DNA of 64,000 bases. Origin: Prinsepia uniflora. Its lineage: Eukaryota > Streptophyta > Magnoliopsida > Rosales > Rosaceae. The translations under genes were made by a program, and so were the position numbers. The notes below the pieces were generated by a model that saw only the letters and a program-made list of their open reading frames with translations, was not told the origin of the DNA and ran no database searches. Positions within the stretch are counted from its first letter, which is position 1. Each line of letters starts with the position of its first letter. Positions 35,231 through 48,657 of this stretch are shown piece by piece. The DNA is taken from contig CM064861.1 in the NCBI GenBank assembly GCA_032719365.1, positions 78,674,863 through 78,738,862 on the forward strand, in the 5' to 3' direction.

Positions 35231-36624
35231 ATTGAAATAATCCCTTGTATGATTTCGTTTATGTATATATGTTCATAATGTAAATATTATATTCGTACAT
35301 ATTTTCATACTTGTTTATAAATTGTAATAATTGTGGCTAAAAACATTTTCTTTGTAATTTTTTCAAAAAAAAAATTCTGAAATTAAAATTAAAAGAAATA
35401 AGAAAAAAAATTAAAAAAAAATTCAAAAAAAAAAGAATTAAAAAACACCTATTAAATGTTTTAGAGTCGCATGAATTCCAAAAACTTTTTTTTTTCAAAA
35501 TCTTACTTTCAGGAACAGGTAGCGCTCTTTTTGTTTGCTTTCTCCTTAACCTTTCGTGATGTGTGGATTTCATCACCACACTGTAGACTTGAATCTATGG
35601 ACATGAGGTGGGGCGGAGGTTGTAAACACTTGGATTTGGTAAACCTCTATTTTGAAAACTTCTATCGGTTGGTTATGGTGTCTAGGAGGGTTATGACTAG
35701 TGACAAGTGGGGCACTAAGAAAGAGGACTCCAATGGAGTACATCCCCTGGTCAGGTTAGCCTCGGGGTGTTCTCGAAATTAGGCCTTGCTTCTCGCGTTA
35801 CATCTATTCCAACTGGCCATGATTAACATTGAATGGTGGAGGGGATTGAAATATGTTTATTAGTACGCGCAGACCGTACGCCCATGAAAGTATTATGAGA
35901 AGCGAAGTGGGAAAGTTATTCATGTCACTCTAAGACTCTATCTATTGCATTGGTAGATTGCATACCCTTCCTGCGGTTTCATGATGCTCGGATTTCATCA
36001 TCGGCTCCCCTATGACTAAGTGAAACTAGGGAAGTGAGATCAAAGGTGCAGACCATTCTTTTCATGGAATGTCACGTAACTCTTATGTTTTATGCAGGTT
36101 CTAACGATTTCCCTCTTATGCATTCACACCATTCTTCATGTAGACTTTTAGTTGTTGCATTGATTTGGACGTTTTTTAACTTGTGTTTTTGCATATTATT
36201 GTCATGATCTACCTTTCATATTCTTGGTTATGCTCTTTAACTTCTTTACTTACCTACCTATAACCTATTCTTTACACATACAATGTTGTTTGCATATTTT
36301 ATGTTCTCTACATTTCATGCCTATTTATCTTGCTTGCCCATTTCTCTTATCTATTGTCGCGATTAGGATATGACTTTCACATTGTATGTTTGTTGCATCT
36401 CAGGTTCCTAAGCATGACCAAGCCAAAGCTAGTGATTCCAACTCGTAGATCTCCACACTTTGCTAATTTCGGTACACAACCTAAACTGGAAAGTGAGTTA
36501 AAGGAAAAAAAGTTTGAAAATTTGACCTTAGAACCCATCTTGGAACCTACTTTTGATGGGGGGCTAAGAATTTGAGCCCTTTTTTTCCCCTAAACACCAA
36601 CTTAAAAGTGAACCCGAAACTGGG
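35231..36624 (+). other. Athila-like leader region, non-coding
   Basis: The stretch from the PBS to the first recognisable gag codons holds A/T-runs (35360-35450) and short frames only. Long untranslated leaders are usual in this lineage. Confidence 0.6.
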
Positions 36625-36813
36625 ATGGCCAACAACGAACGTAAGTCTCTTCGTCAATGTACTTTCTCAGCTGAGTGGAGCATAGGACCCTCATGCATTG
36701 TTTTTCCTCTACCCAAGGAAAACAAAACGGACATTGAGCTTAAGAGTGGTTTCCTTCATCGACTCCCAACCTATTATGGGTTACCCAATGAGGATCAGAA
36801 TAAACACCTTAGA

Positions 36814-39800
36814 TGACATGACCGCCCCCGGAAAGGGCATTGACATCCGAGCCCGGTCCTGCTCCCGTCTGGCAAGACGACTGAAATTTCCCAACTTACC
36901 CTCGGTACTTGCCAAACCAGGGATAGCCACACGTACTTACTCATGCCTCCGCCTCACGATCAGCCCCGATCAACGCGCCACAACCTGGAGGGTCGATAAA
37001 AAACCAAAAGGTGTGAGTGGACAAAATTAAATCAGTTTATAAAACAGTTACGGAAAGACGTTTTTACCCTCCACGTAAACCCAATGCATGCACACAAAAA
37101 TCATTTCACAGTCGGTTAACATTTTCAACATAAGAAAAACTCGTATGAAACTCAAAATCATTTTTCCTTTCTCAACCATCGGGTCTTAGCCCTAATCATA
37201 AACACAGGGCCCCAGCCCAAAACCACGAATCAAAACCAAATGCACAACATAATCCAAATCCATCAACCATAAAACCGGGCCACTGCCCCACACATCTGAA
37301 ACATCAGAAACTAACAATAAATCACAAGTCAAACATTTTGCTGGATATCAAGTGCGTCAGAGTCTTTAAACTCAAAACCATGCGCATAATCAGGCCTTCC
37401 CGGGATACCAACGAGTCTTTAAACTCAAAACATAATCAATAGGCCTCGGGGGTATCACAATAATCGAGTCTTTAAACTCAAACCGGGTCTTTAAACCCAA
37501 TTTCGGGCCCGCCCCCGTCATCAATTAACCGAGTCTTTAAACACAAAACGTGCTCCAGCAATAGCACCCGGGTCTTTAAACCCCAAACAGTTTTCAACGG
37601 GTCTTTAAACCCAAAACATTTTTCAATCACAACAACTCGAGATCCATCGTGATCCAAATTCCAATCCAATCCGAAAACACATTTTGTCATAACAGGACTC
37701 ATGGTCCGAATTTCCACATTCAAACCACCAAATCTTACTTCACAAAAACATAATCAAATCATTTAAAACACGGGCATGTATACTCATACCGAATCACTTT
37801 AGTAAATCCTCTTTTATTCCCGGATTCGAATTCGCAACAATGATTCCGTAAGCCGGCATCCAGAAGCATCATCCCGAACCGAAACCAAGAATCTGTTTTC
37901 AAACTTCCGAAACCGAAATCTCTTTCATCAAAAATTACTTTTATGCCCCGAGTGCCAAGCCCGAAATCACCTTTTTCAAAATCCATTTTAAATCCTTGAA
38001 AACACCTCATATTTCAAATCTCAAGGTCAAGACATCAAAACCACAATCATAATCACCAAAAATCATGGTCAAATCACAACATACTCAAAATCTCGTAAAA
38101 CGTGTATAACCGTGAAAAACCTCGAAATCCATGTCAAAACCGTAAACCATACTCAGAATCGCAATCCAACATCTTAATAACAAGATACGCACAAATCGTA
38201 TAAAATCATTCGTTAAACCATCATAAAAAACATACGGGAAACCATAATCTCGAAATACGTGCAATTTCGTGTGCGTATCAAAAATACGTATAAATACGGG
38301 AATCGAAATCATCACAGTTCATAATCATAATCATAGAAATCATAGAAATATTTATGCATGCATTAAATTTTGAAAGCAACGCCCACTCACACACTGTTCT
38401 TGAAACTAGGTTTCGCGCCGCACGCGTTCCCGTAATATCCGGCATTTTCCAGAAAACCCGAATCCTATTCGAAATCACATTCCAGGGTCATTAAGGTCTC
38501 AAATAACAACATACTAATTTCCCATAATTTTCCTGGAATTAATCGTTAATTAAAAACGTAACCTAAACCTTCGGACCCTCGAAACAACATCAAAACGGTG
38601 TCCGATAATTCCGAAACCAACACTAAAACGTTCGTTACATTGGATAGGATAAAAGTCGTTTTGAACTCACATTGAAAAACAGTCCCACGCGCCGTCACGC
38701 GCCGCCGTGAGTGACTGCGCGTGACACCCACGCGCCAGCTACAGTGCCCATCACTGTTCACCTTTCTCACCCGATTTCACTGTAAAACGGGTCCTGTAAC
38801 CCGCGCGATAACCCGTTCCAATTCCTGCCAAATCAACCTCCATCCCTTCAATTGAGCATTCAAACATCTTCGGTTTAAGTCCAATTACTGTTCTGTAACA
38901 TTAGATTTGTAAGAACTTGCCTAAAATCCCACGACTCGACGATGGACATCGAAGAACAGACGAACACTGTTCATTCATCAATCTCGACCATTTTCGTTTG
39001 CTTCCTTGAAATTGATCCACTCAGAGGCTTCATAGGGTTTGTATAAGTTTGTTTCTCAAGCCAATTCCTCCCTTAAATCCCTCCATCTTCACGACTCAAG
39101 CTCGATTTTTCCTCTCAATCGCCAAGTCCGTTCGAAGCCAAAACAGCAACAATTAACTTCCCTCTTGCACTGGATCGACTGGAAATGATCCCAGAGGACT
39201 CAATGAAGCCTTAATTTTCCATGGGCTGGCCTACATTCTAAAATTGGATTCTCACTCCCTCAAGAACCCATTTCGGATTTTGGACTCTCCTCTCACCATT
39301 TTCATCCCATTCATCTCTTTCTCAGTCTCGACACTCTGCTCTAACCTCCTTGATCCCCTTCTCGTTCACAATTTCACTCAATTTCGCCTTGGAAAGGTCG
39401 ATCATGGTCTGATCAATGTCTCTGTTTCCTCAGTTCCAATGGCACCAGCCCAGCGTATTTGTTCCCCGCACAGACACCACTCAACCTCTGTTAAACCCAC
39501 TCCAGGTATAAACTAACTCACCCGTGGCCTAAAATTCCACTCAATCACTCGCACACACACTGAACACTCACCAGCACGATCCCTGTGCTTCCTCAAAAAC
39601 CAACACGGCATTGTGTACCCGTGCACTGCCTAAAACACCCCACTGCATAAACAATACCCAGCACGCCTAGCATTAAGTCTTCAGTGCTAAACAATCTCCT
39701 CCGAATGTCACTAACCGTTATAAACAATTCAACATGACAGATTAAACAATTCCCTCAGCCCATGCTCTGTTTTTGAAAGGAATCCACGCCGCACACGGCT

Positions 39801-40300
39801 GTCCCGAAAGAAATGGCCAATTTACCATTTTGCCCTCACTTAGCAAATTACCAAAATGCCCCTCACGCGTTCAGACCCGTAATTTGGTCATCCGAACTCC
39901 GATCGACGCGTGCCGCCTGTGTACGGACTCAGGGCATCGAGACCATCCTAACGGTCCTCGGTCCTCGGCCATCGGACCTCCCGGTCAAAAGTCAACATTT
40001 CCCCCCATTTGTCCAAATTACGAAAATGCCCTTGGACTTCCGAACGTCATAACTTTCACCCCGAACATCGGAATCGAATGTGCCACCTGTCTTTGGACTC
40101 GTGACGTCCCAAACTACGTCACGGTCATCGGTCAAAGTCCATTCGGCCGTTCGAATTAAAAGTCAACATTTTACCCACGACCAGGGGCAAAACGGTTATT
40201 TTGCATCGTTCATCCGATTTCACCCAACTAATCACTGATTAGCCCCGTTAATCATGATTAGTTACTAATCTAATCCCGAATTCCGGGACGGGTCGTTACA
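36814..40300 (-). mobile_element. Long solo LTR, copy A, inside Athila-like gag
   Basis: It starts TGACATGACCGCCCCCGG and ends CGGGACGGGTCGTTACA, flanked by TTAGA on both sides (36809-36813 and 40301-40305); removal restores the gag frame. Length 3487 bp, the longest copy here. Cassette motifs: GTGAGTGGAC at 37013-37022, AATGCATGCAC near 37083, seven TCTTTAAA-centred repeats at 37359-37614, TATGCATGCATT near 38352 and GCCCACTCAC at 38381-38390. Confidence 0.93.
37359..37614. repeat. GAGTCTTTAAACTC repeat block of copy A
   Basis: Seven units with GAGTCTTTAAACTC or GGGTCTTTAAACCC; each is nearly palindromic. Spacing is irregular (about 20-50 bases). Confidence 0.85.
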
Positions 40301-41934
40301 TTAGAACTTTCCAATTTGTGTCTAATAGCATGAAACCAAGTGATGCTGATGATGAACTTTTGAAACTTAAGGCCTTTCCCTTCTCTTTGGCGGATAGGGC
40401 CCAATCTTGACTCATGGACTTACCCGCCAATCATATCACTACATATGGCAACAACTTGCGAACTTGTTTTTAGCCAAGTGCTTTCCAGCTTCTATGATCA
40501 CTTCAAAAAGGCAAGGGATCACATCCATTACCCAAGCATCAGACGAAACCTTTGGTTCATTTCAAGGTCCTTTGTTCTACTTGTCCTTCACATGGTTTCT
40601 CAGAGACTAACCTAATGAATTACTTCTATGATGGTCTCAAACCCATGGACCAAGACCTTCTTAATGTAACTTCACATGGGGCATTTATGGACTTAGAAGA
40701 GCCCGAAGCAAGACAGCTACTTGAGAGTAGGGCCACTAATGACGCCTACTACGACATGTCTCACAAGAAAGGGGTAAGTGCACTCAATTCTAAGGGAACC
40801 TCAGATGAAAAGATTGACAAGCTCCCATCTATGCTTGAACACGTTTTGGAATTAGAAGCCAAAAAAAGTTATGCAACCTAAAGGACCTATATGTGACGTG
40901 TACCAATTGGATGGACACCTAAGTGATTAATGCCCTCAAGTTACAAACCCTTATGATGGGATGGAACGAGCCCATGCCTTACGAGGATATCAAGGGAACC
41001 AACGGTTTAATAACTTTACCAGCTATGGACAAGGCAACCGTGATCATCCGGGATTCAAGTGGAGTAGTAATGAAGGATGTTTGAACCCTCCAGCTCAACA
41101 CCAACAAGGGTATTCACGGCCACAATTCATGCCAAGACCACCAATCCCTCATCAACCTATGGGTATACAACAAGCTCCTTCTGTTCATCAATTCTCTAAC
41201 ATGTATTATGATAAGATGTTTGCACAATTATCCACTTCAACTCAAGTCCTTCTGGACAGCCAAAAGCAAACAAAGGAGACGTTGAACACTTATGGACGTG
41301 GCATTTCTGAAATGAAGAAGCAAATTGGTCAAATTGTCGATTTCATGGGACAAATCAAAGATACGGGGAAGTTTCCTTAACAAATCATTCCTAACCCAAA
41401 GAAAAATGCTTTTGAGCATGCTAGTTATGTTACAACTCGAAGTGGAAAGGTTTTGCACAACCCTATGCCCAAGGAAGACCCAAAGTCAAGTTCTATGGAG
41501 GCTAAGAAGGAAAGTGACAAATTTGTTTAGGATGAGTATGATAAGATCACCATTCCGAACAAGGAAGTGGCACCAATGCCAACACCATCTAGCCACGACA
41601 AAGGTAAAAATCTGATCTCTTCAAATTCTATTCCTACTAACACCGTGTTGTCTCGTGCACCATTTCCAAGCAGATTTGCAAAAACTAAGAAGGATGAGAA
41701 GTATGAAGATATCCTTAACATATTCTGGAAGGTACAAGTGAACTTGCCTTTAATTGAATGCATCAAACAATTACCAGCTTATGCCAAGTTCCTCAAGGAG
41801 TTATGCACCCAAAGACGACAAACAAGGGAGAAAGAGGTGGTTAAGGTAAATGAAACTGTTTCTACAGTTATCCAACGAAAACTTCCATCCAAATTGAAAG
41901 ATCCGGGAGTGTTTCAGTTCCATACGTAATAGGT

Positions 41935-42418
41935 AATAAGTCCTTCGATAATTTCATGCTAGATTTAGGTGCATCAATCAATGTTATGACATACCATTTA
42001 TATGCATCAATGAATCTAAGTGAATTAAAGAAAGACATTGTGATTATTCAATTAGCAGAACGTTCTCACGCATATCTAAAGGGATATGTAGAAGATGTTC
42101 TTGTGCAGGTCAATCAGCTTATCTTTCCAACTGACTTTTATATACTTGACATGAATGAGAGTCCTTTGGAAAACACACCATTGCTTTTGGGACTTCCATT
42201 CATGAGGACTGCAAGAACAAAGATAGATGTCCACAATGGTCTTCTATCCATGGAATTTGATGGGGAGATGATCGAGTTCAACATCTTCGAAACTATAAGG
42301 TATCCTACTACTAGTGTTAATGCTTGCTTTGCTATTGACATTGTTGAATCTATGTCGCAGGAACACTTGAACCATATACATGACAATGAACTCGAAACAA
42401 CCATTAACACTAGTTGAC
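41935..42418 (+). pseudogene. Athila-like protease region
   Basis: Aspartic protease of the retroviral type. The frame has FMLDLGASINVMTYHLYASM, with LDLGAS as the active-site form of D-T/S-G-A, then LAERSHAYLKGYVEDVLVQV and FYILDMNESPLENTPLLLGLPF, the flap and the conserved LLLGRPF-like end (Leu in place of Arg). The domain itself is unbroken, but a stop precedes it at about 41930 and another ends the frame at 42417. Confidence 0.8.
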
Positions 42419-42559
42419 GATGCATTAATTGAGGCCTTTGAACCCAAACTCCTTGAATCAGTCATGGCCCTAAATGAAATTCCGAGATATGTAAGTCCTC
42501 CTCCTCCAATTCCAATTACTTTTGGTACTAATAAAATGCTTTCATCTGTTGTCCAAGCC

Positions 42560-44200
42560 CCTGAACTAGAACTTAAGGTACTTCCAGAACATTTGAAGTA
42601 CGCATTCCTTGGAGATAATGACACCTTACCCGTCATTATTTCTTCAACTCTGAAACCTGATCAAGAGACAAAACTTCTTACTGTACTCAAGAAGTACAAA
42701 ACCACGATTGGATGGACACTTGTAAACATCAAAGCAATCAACCCTGCCACTTGTGTTCATTGTATCCTTCTTGAAGATGATGCCAAACCCACTTGGGAAG
42801 CACAAAGAAGACTTCATCCACCTATGATGGAAGTAGTTAAAAAAGAGGTAATCAAATTTTATGATTGTGGTGTTATTTACACTATTTCAGATAGTCGTTG
42901 GGTATCTCCTGTGCAGGTTGTTCCAAAGAAATTTGGAATCACTGTAGTAAAGAATGCCGAGAATGAACTAGTGCCTTAACGAACCATCATTGGACATAGA
43001 GTTTGCATTGATTACCAAAAACTCACTGCCACCACAAGGAAAGACCACTTTCCTTTACCCTTCATTGACCAAATGATTAAGAGACTCGCAACACACTCCC
43101 ACTGTTGCTTCCTTGATGGATACTCAGGAGACAGCCAAATAAGCATCGCTCAGGAAGATTAAGAGAAGACCACTTTCACATGCCCTTTTGGTACATTTTC
43201 TTACAAGAGGATGCCATTCGGTTTGTGCAATGCGCCATGTACTTTTCAACGTTGTATGCTTTCCATATTCTCTGATTATGTAGAAAAGATTATTGAAGTA
43301 TTCATGGATGACTTTAGTGTATTCGGAGATATTTCTGATGCATGCTTAGAAAACCTTGAACTCACATTTTCTTACAAGAGGATGCCATTCGGTTTGTACA
43401 ATGCACCAGGTACTTTTCAATGTTGTATGCTTTCCATATTCTCTGATTATGTAGAAAAGATTATTGAAGTATTCATGGATGACTTTAGTATATTCGGAGA
43501 TATTTTTTATGCATGCTTGGAAAACCTTGAACTTATATTGCAAAGATGTGTCGATTCTAGGCTAGTACTTAATAGGGAGAAATGTCACTTCATGGTAACT
43601 CAAGGGATAGTTTTAGGATATATTGTGTCGGCTAAAGGTATAGAGGTTGATAGAGCTAAAGTAGATCTCGTGCGGTACTTACCCTCTCCCATTTCGGTGA
43701 GAGAGATCCGTTCGTTCCATGGACATGCAGGTTTCTACCGACGATTCATCAAAGACTTCTTATTAATTTCTAGACCCATATGCTGTTTACTACAAAAGGA
43801 AACTACCTTTATGTTCAGTGCCAAGTGCGAAGAGGACTATGACAAGTTAAATGAGTTGCTCACCAGTGCCCCTATCTTATGTGCCCCAGATTGGCCTCTA
43901 CCATTCAAGCTTATGTGTGATGCCTCCGACTATGCAGTAGGAGCTGTCTTAGGACAAAGAAAGGACAAGAAGCTCTACGCTATTTACTATGCCTCTCGGA
44001 CATTGGATGAAGCACAAAAAAACTACACAACCACTGAAAAAGAACTACTTGTGACAATGTTTGCTCTTGATAAGTTTCGTTCTTACTTACTTTAATCCAA
44101 AGTTATTGTGTATACAGATCATGCTGCTTTAAAGTACTTGATGAGCAAGAAGGATGCCAAACCAAGACTTATTCGATGAATCCTCTTGCTCCAAAAATTC
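42560..44200 (+). pseudogene. Athila-like reverse transcriptase and RNase H, with duplicated catalytic segment
   Basis: RT begins near 42585 (PEHLKYAFLGDNDTLPVIIS) and continues with EAQRRLHPPMMEVVKKEV, WVSPVQVVPKK, VCIDYQKLTATTRKDHFPLP, MPFGLCNAP and the catalytic FMDDF. Stops lie at about 42977 and 43160. From 43193 a 171-bp segment is duplicated in tandem and in frame, so MPFGL to FMDDF occurs twice. RNase H follows (MCDASDYAVGAVLGQRKDKK, TTTEKELLVTMFALDKFRSYL), with a stop at about 44093 and another near 44178. The element cannot make a complete polyprotein. Confidence 0.9.
43193..43534 (+). repeat. In-frame 171-bp tandem duplication inside RT
   Basis: Both copies start ACATTTTCTTACAAGAGGAT (43193 and 43364) and hold YKRMPFGL, FSDYVEKIIEVFMDDFS and ACLENLEL. 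171 bases is 57 codons, so the frame is kept. The copies differ at only a few sites. Confidence 0.93.
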
Positions 44201-45270
44201 GACATTGAGGTAAGGGATAAGAAGGGAGTACAGAATGTTGTCACTGACCACCTATCTAGGATCGTGAAAAATCAGAAGGATAACATCATACTTGAGACCT
44301 TTCCAGACAAACAACTCTTCGGAATTCAGGTAAGTACTTCTGCCACCCCTTGGTATGCTGATATTGTGAACTACTTAGTAACTCAACAATTCCCAAGTAC
44401 CATGCCTAGATATCAACGTGATAAGCTTAACCATAATGCTAGAACTTACTTATGGGATGAACCTTACTTGTGGAAACAATGTTCTGATTTAGTAATTAGG
44501 AGATGTGTCCCAGATAATGAACATAATTCTATACTTGCATTTTGTCATACTGAAGCATGTGGAGGACATTTTGGTCCAAGAAAACTGCCCTTTAAGGTGT
44601 TAGACTTAGGCCTCTTTTGGCCTTCTTTATTTCGTGATGCTTATGCATTTTGTGCTACTTGTAATAGATTTCAAAAATCTGGTAATCTAGGACCTAAAGA
44701 TCAAATGCCACAAACCTTTATACTTAATGTCGAGATTTTTGATTTGTGGAGTATCGACTTCATGGGTCCATTCCCTTCTTCATTTGGTTTTGAATATATA
44801 CTTCTTGTTGTGGATTATGTATCGAAATGGGTGGAAGCTAAAGCCACCAGTACTAATGATTCTAAAGTTGTTGCAGCCTTCCTTCGCACTAACATATTTT
44901 CTAGATTTGGTATGCCCCGCGTAATGATTAGTGATGGGGGAAGCCACTTTTGCAACAAAACAGTTGGCCCACTATTAAAGAAGTATGTAATCACTCACAA
45001 GGTATCAACTCCATACCATCCTCAAACTAATGGTTTAGTGGAAGTTAGCAACCGGGAGATCAAGAAGATACTTGAGAGAACTATTGGGCCATCACAGAAT
45101 GATTGGAGTGCAAGGTTAGACGATGCTTTGTGGGCCTACAAAACATCTTACAAGACCCTCATCGGTATGTCACCTTTTCGGCTCGTTTACGGCAAAGCAT
45201 GCTATCTTCTCGTGGAATTGGAACACAAAGCTTGGTGGGGAGTTAAGAGATTCAATATGGACATTGATGA

Positions 45271-48200
45271 TGTCAGGACCCACCCCCAATCCCTCGGGAT
45301 TAAGGGCTAAGTCCTGCTCCTGTCTAACTTACGCATGACACGTAGGCTAAACCGACGTTCAACCTTCGTGTGACACGTAAGTCGGACAAGGGATTCTCGA
45401 GCCAACCGTACAAAAGCTTCCGGACTTCCCAGAGTGCACCGAACTACTGTGGATCGCGGAGGTGATGTCTCCGTCTCTCTCGACCAACAACCCGCACCTC
45501 AAAAACCTGGAAGGTATCGAAAACACGAAGAGACTGCGAGTGGACAAAAATAAAGCTTAAGTTTATAAACAGTTCATAAGACAAGCACATGTATACCCTA
45601 CAATTAAACACCAATGCATGCATATCAAATCCATGTCATAAAAGCATTTAATATTCAGGATAAGCAACCATGTAAGAAAAACCAAACACAGTTTCCTTTT
45701 CTCAAACCCCGGGCCTCAGCCCAAAACCATCAAAGCCATATCATCTGGGCATAGCCCAAAACATCGGAAAACCATGATCGAAAACCGTCACCATCAAATC
45801 TCAGTGAAAACCAAAACATATTTGAAAGCACATTTCTATCCATCGAATCTGCTGGATCTATTCGAGTCTTTAAACTCCCGAGTCTTTAAACTCAATTCAG
45901 GCCTCAATATAATCCGAGTCTTTAAACTCAATAGGCCTGCGGGGGAAAATATCAATATCCGAGTCTTTAAACTCAATTTGGATCTTTAAACCCAATCCGG
46001 GCCCGCCCCCGTCATATCATATCCGGGTCTTTAAACCCAATAACCAGATCTAGCAAATCCAATCTGAAAACCATTTGAAAATCCTTATCCATTTCTGAAT
46101 CCGAATCTGCAATCTCATCAGGATCCCGAATCCAAACCCAGAACTCATATCCATATCCATTTCCAAATCCGAGTTCGAAACCATCATTCCGTAAGCCGAC
46201 ATCCAGAATAACCATTATGAACCCAAACCTGGAAATCCACTTTCAAGCTTCAAAACCGAATCCATAATCGTCATTCCGAAATCCGATTCAAAAACCCGAA
46301 ATCACGTTCTTTAAAACCACTTTTTTGAACTGGGCTTCAAGCCCGAAATCATTTTCTGAAATCCATTTTTAAATCATTGATATTAAATCATATTTTAAAT
46401 CCCGAAATCAAATAATTTAAACCAGGTCAAATCACAACATCCATCAAAATTTCGTAAAACGTGAAATTCCGTAATTACCTCGAAAAACGTACAAAACCGT
46501 AAACCTTCAAGATCATAAATTAAATCATAGAATCACGTATAGAAAACATATAAAAATATATATGCATGCATCAAGAGTTAGAAAGCAAAGTCCACTCACA
46601 AACCATAGCGGCGTCGCCTCGATACTCGCGCACTAATGCTTTCCCGGCTAATCCGCTATCACCGGCTTTCCCAGAACCTATCCAAATTCCTTAATAAGGT
46701 CACTAACTACTTCATAAAGCTTATACTTAAGCCCCGTAATTTTCCTGAATTTTTAACTATTTTTAATCGAGCCCTAAAACCTTCGGACATCCTGAAACAT
46801 ATCGAGACGATGTCTGATTGATTCGAAACCAGCGCCAAAATGTTCGTTACATCGAATACTTTAAAAGTCATGTTGGAATCTTCCTCAAAATATGTGCCAC
46901 GCGCCCACCCACGCCGCCCAAAGGGGCTGCGCGTGGGAGCCAGGCACCTGCACTGTTCATCTTCAACCTCTCGTCGAATCGGGTCCAGACTGGTTCGGTT
47001 CAGGCCGGTCCAGCTGAACCGGCGAGAGCTGTTTTGTCCAATTTTCTGGTCCAATTTCAGTCCTATTTAATCCCTTAGGTTCATCTAAAGCTAAATGATC
47101 GATCTAGATACTAAAAACATGGAACGAAGGTTGATGCTCACCTTCCCGATTCGAAGAAACAAAGCTCGTATTACTTCTCCCCTGTTCCTGGCCACCACAG
47201 GCTTCTCCGATCATTGGGTTGAGTCCCTGAGTTCAAAAACCACTTCCTAAGACACTAATATTCATCACAGATGCACAACAATTCCCTAAGCCTCTCGATT
47301 TTTCATTTGAATAAGTTCAGAAAAAACAGAGCAGTCGTACTGGCTTACCTGCCCTCCGGCCTCCGCCGTAGCATCCACCGTACTTCTTAACGTTCTAAAC
47401 TCTCTTCTGCTCACTAAAAACCACCACAGACATGATTCCTGAAGGATTGATCATTTGAAGCTCACGGCTTCCTTCTCTGTTTTCTGTGGTTATTCACTTC
47501 TCACAGACTTCCTGCACTCAGTCTCGCACTCAGACCCACTCACATAACTCACAAGCAACCCCTGATCTTTCACTCTGGCACTGAACTCTCTCATGACTCA
47601 CAATTGTACCCAGTGCACGATTACCCTTAGTCTCTGTTTTCTCTTAATTTAGACGATAGAGCACTTCGAGTTTGCTAAAACCAACCAGAGGCAAAACACG
47701 TGTCCTCATCTCCCATTGTCTGGTAAAAATATCCAATCTAGCTAGCCCAAGTGTTCTCATCTGCTTGCTTCTCATAATAAGCTGCCAAAAGACCATTTTG
47801 CCCCTTACTGGCTAAATTTACCATTTTACCCTTCCACATAAGTAGACCCGTAAATAACCCGTCTGATGTCCGATGACGGCGTGCCGCCTGTCGTTGTATT
47901 CAGAAAATCGATACCTTCCTAATGGTCCTCGAATTATGTGAGAAGTAGTTGTCATGTAAAAAGTCAACAAATTCCCCTTTTTATCTCAATTACGAAAAAT
48001 GCCCTCGAATTTCCGAACGTCATAACTTTCTCCTCAGATGTCGGAATCGGACGTGCCACCTTTCTATGAACTCGTGAAGTCCCGAACTACGTCACGGTCA
48101 TCGATTAAAGTCCATTTGACCGTCTGAAAGAAAAGTCAACATTTGTGCCCATTCTAGGGGCAAAATCGTCATTTGCACCGTCCGTCCGAACGAATCCAAC

Positions 48201-48273
48201 TAATCCCCGATTAACTTCACTAATCCATCATTAACTACTAATCTAATCCCGGTTTATGGGACGGGTCGTTACA
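45271..48273 (-). mobile_element. Long solo LTR, copy B, inside Athila-like integrase
   Basis: It starts TGTCAGGACCCACCCCC and ends GGGACGGGTCGTTACA, flanked by GATGA (45266-45270 and 48274-48278). Length 3003 bp. Cassette motifs: GCGAGTGGAC at 45536-45545, ATGCATGCAT near 45613, six TCTTTAAA-centred repeats at 45863-46040, ATGCATGCAT near 46562 and GTCCACTCAC at 46590-46599. In sequence and repeat type it is closest to copies A and E1. Confidence 0.93.
45863..46040. repeat. GAGTCTTTAAACTC repeat block of copy B
   Basis: Six near-palindromic units, the same motif as in copy A but with different spacing. Confidence 0.85.
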
Positions 48274-48657
48274 GATGAAGCAGGAATACATCGAAAGTTG
48301 CAAGTTTGTGAACTTGAAGAAATTCGGAATGATGCATTAGATAGTTCATGGATCTACAAAGAAAGAACCAAGGCCCTACATGATAGGATGATCTGTGGAA
48401 AGCACTTCGACATTGGTCAAAAAGTTATACTCTTCAACACACGTCTCAAACTCTTTCCAGGTAAACTTTGTTCTAGGTGGGAAGGCCCTTATCTCATTAC
48501 TCATATTTTCTCTCATGGTGTTGTACAGGTTCAATCACCTATCACTGGGAAAGAATTCAAAATCATTGGCCACTGTCTGAAACCTTATTTCGATGCTTTC
48601 AAGGAGTACAATGAGGAGGAGATGTGCCTCCAAGATCCGGCTGCTCCGGACGAGTAA

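Larger units (their letters stand above)
36625..41934 (+). pseudogene. Athila-like gag, interrupted and with stops
   Basis: Gag begins at 36625 (MANNERKSLRQCTFSAEW) and reads to NKHLR at 36813, where solo LTR A is inserted; after the duplicated TTAGA it resumes at 40306 as TFQFVSNSMKPSDADDELLKL and FPFSLADRAQS. A stop replaces the usual Trp after AQS and a frame change follows. Later pieces are ANLFLAKCFPASMITSKRQG, MNYFYDGLKPMDQDLLN, LDSQKQTKETLNTYGRGISE, and the basic ASYVTTRSGKVL with a stop near 41528. The last frame to about 41930 (SRAPFPSRFAKTKKDEKYED, IKQLPAYAKFLKELCT) is the conserved gag-protease linker of Athila. Confidence 0.85.
44210..48657 (+). pseudogene. Athila-like integrase, interrupted by solo LTR B
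   Basis: The part up to 45270 has the HHCC zinc finger (HTEACGGHFGP and CATCNRFQK), and the DDE core: Asp in WSIDFMGPF, Asp in MISDGGSHF and Glu in GLVEVSNREIKK. It reads on to NMDID at 45270, where element B lies. After the duplicated GATGA the frame resumes at 48274 with EAGIHRKLQVCELEEIR, then FDIGQKVILFNTRLKLFPGKL, WEGPYLITHIF and HCLKPYFD, ending at a TAA at 48655-48657. Without B this integrase frame looks unbroken. Confidence 0.9.

Noticed and set aside
36814..40300. DNA transposon with 16-base inverted ends (TGTAACGACCCGTCCC against TGACAGGACCCATCCC)
   Set aside because: 5-bp flanks, TG...CA ends and the paired copy with PBS and PPT at 55193-64000 show that these are LTRs; the inverted similarity is an extended LTR terminus.
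44186..45310. Integrase frame ending at 45310 as a natural C-terminus
   Set aside because: The last 13 codons are read from the inserted solo LTR B; the true continuation starts at 48274.
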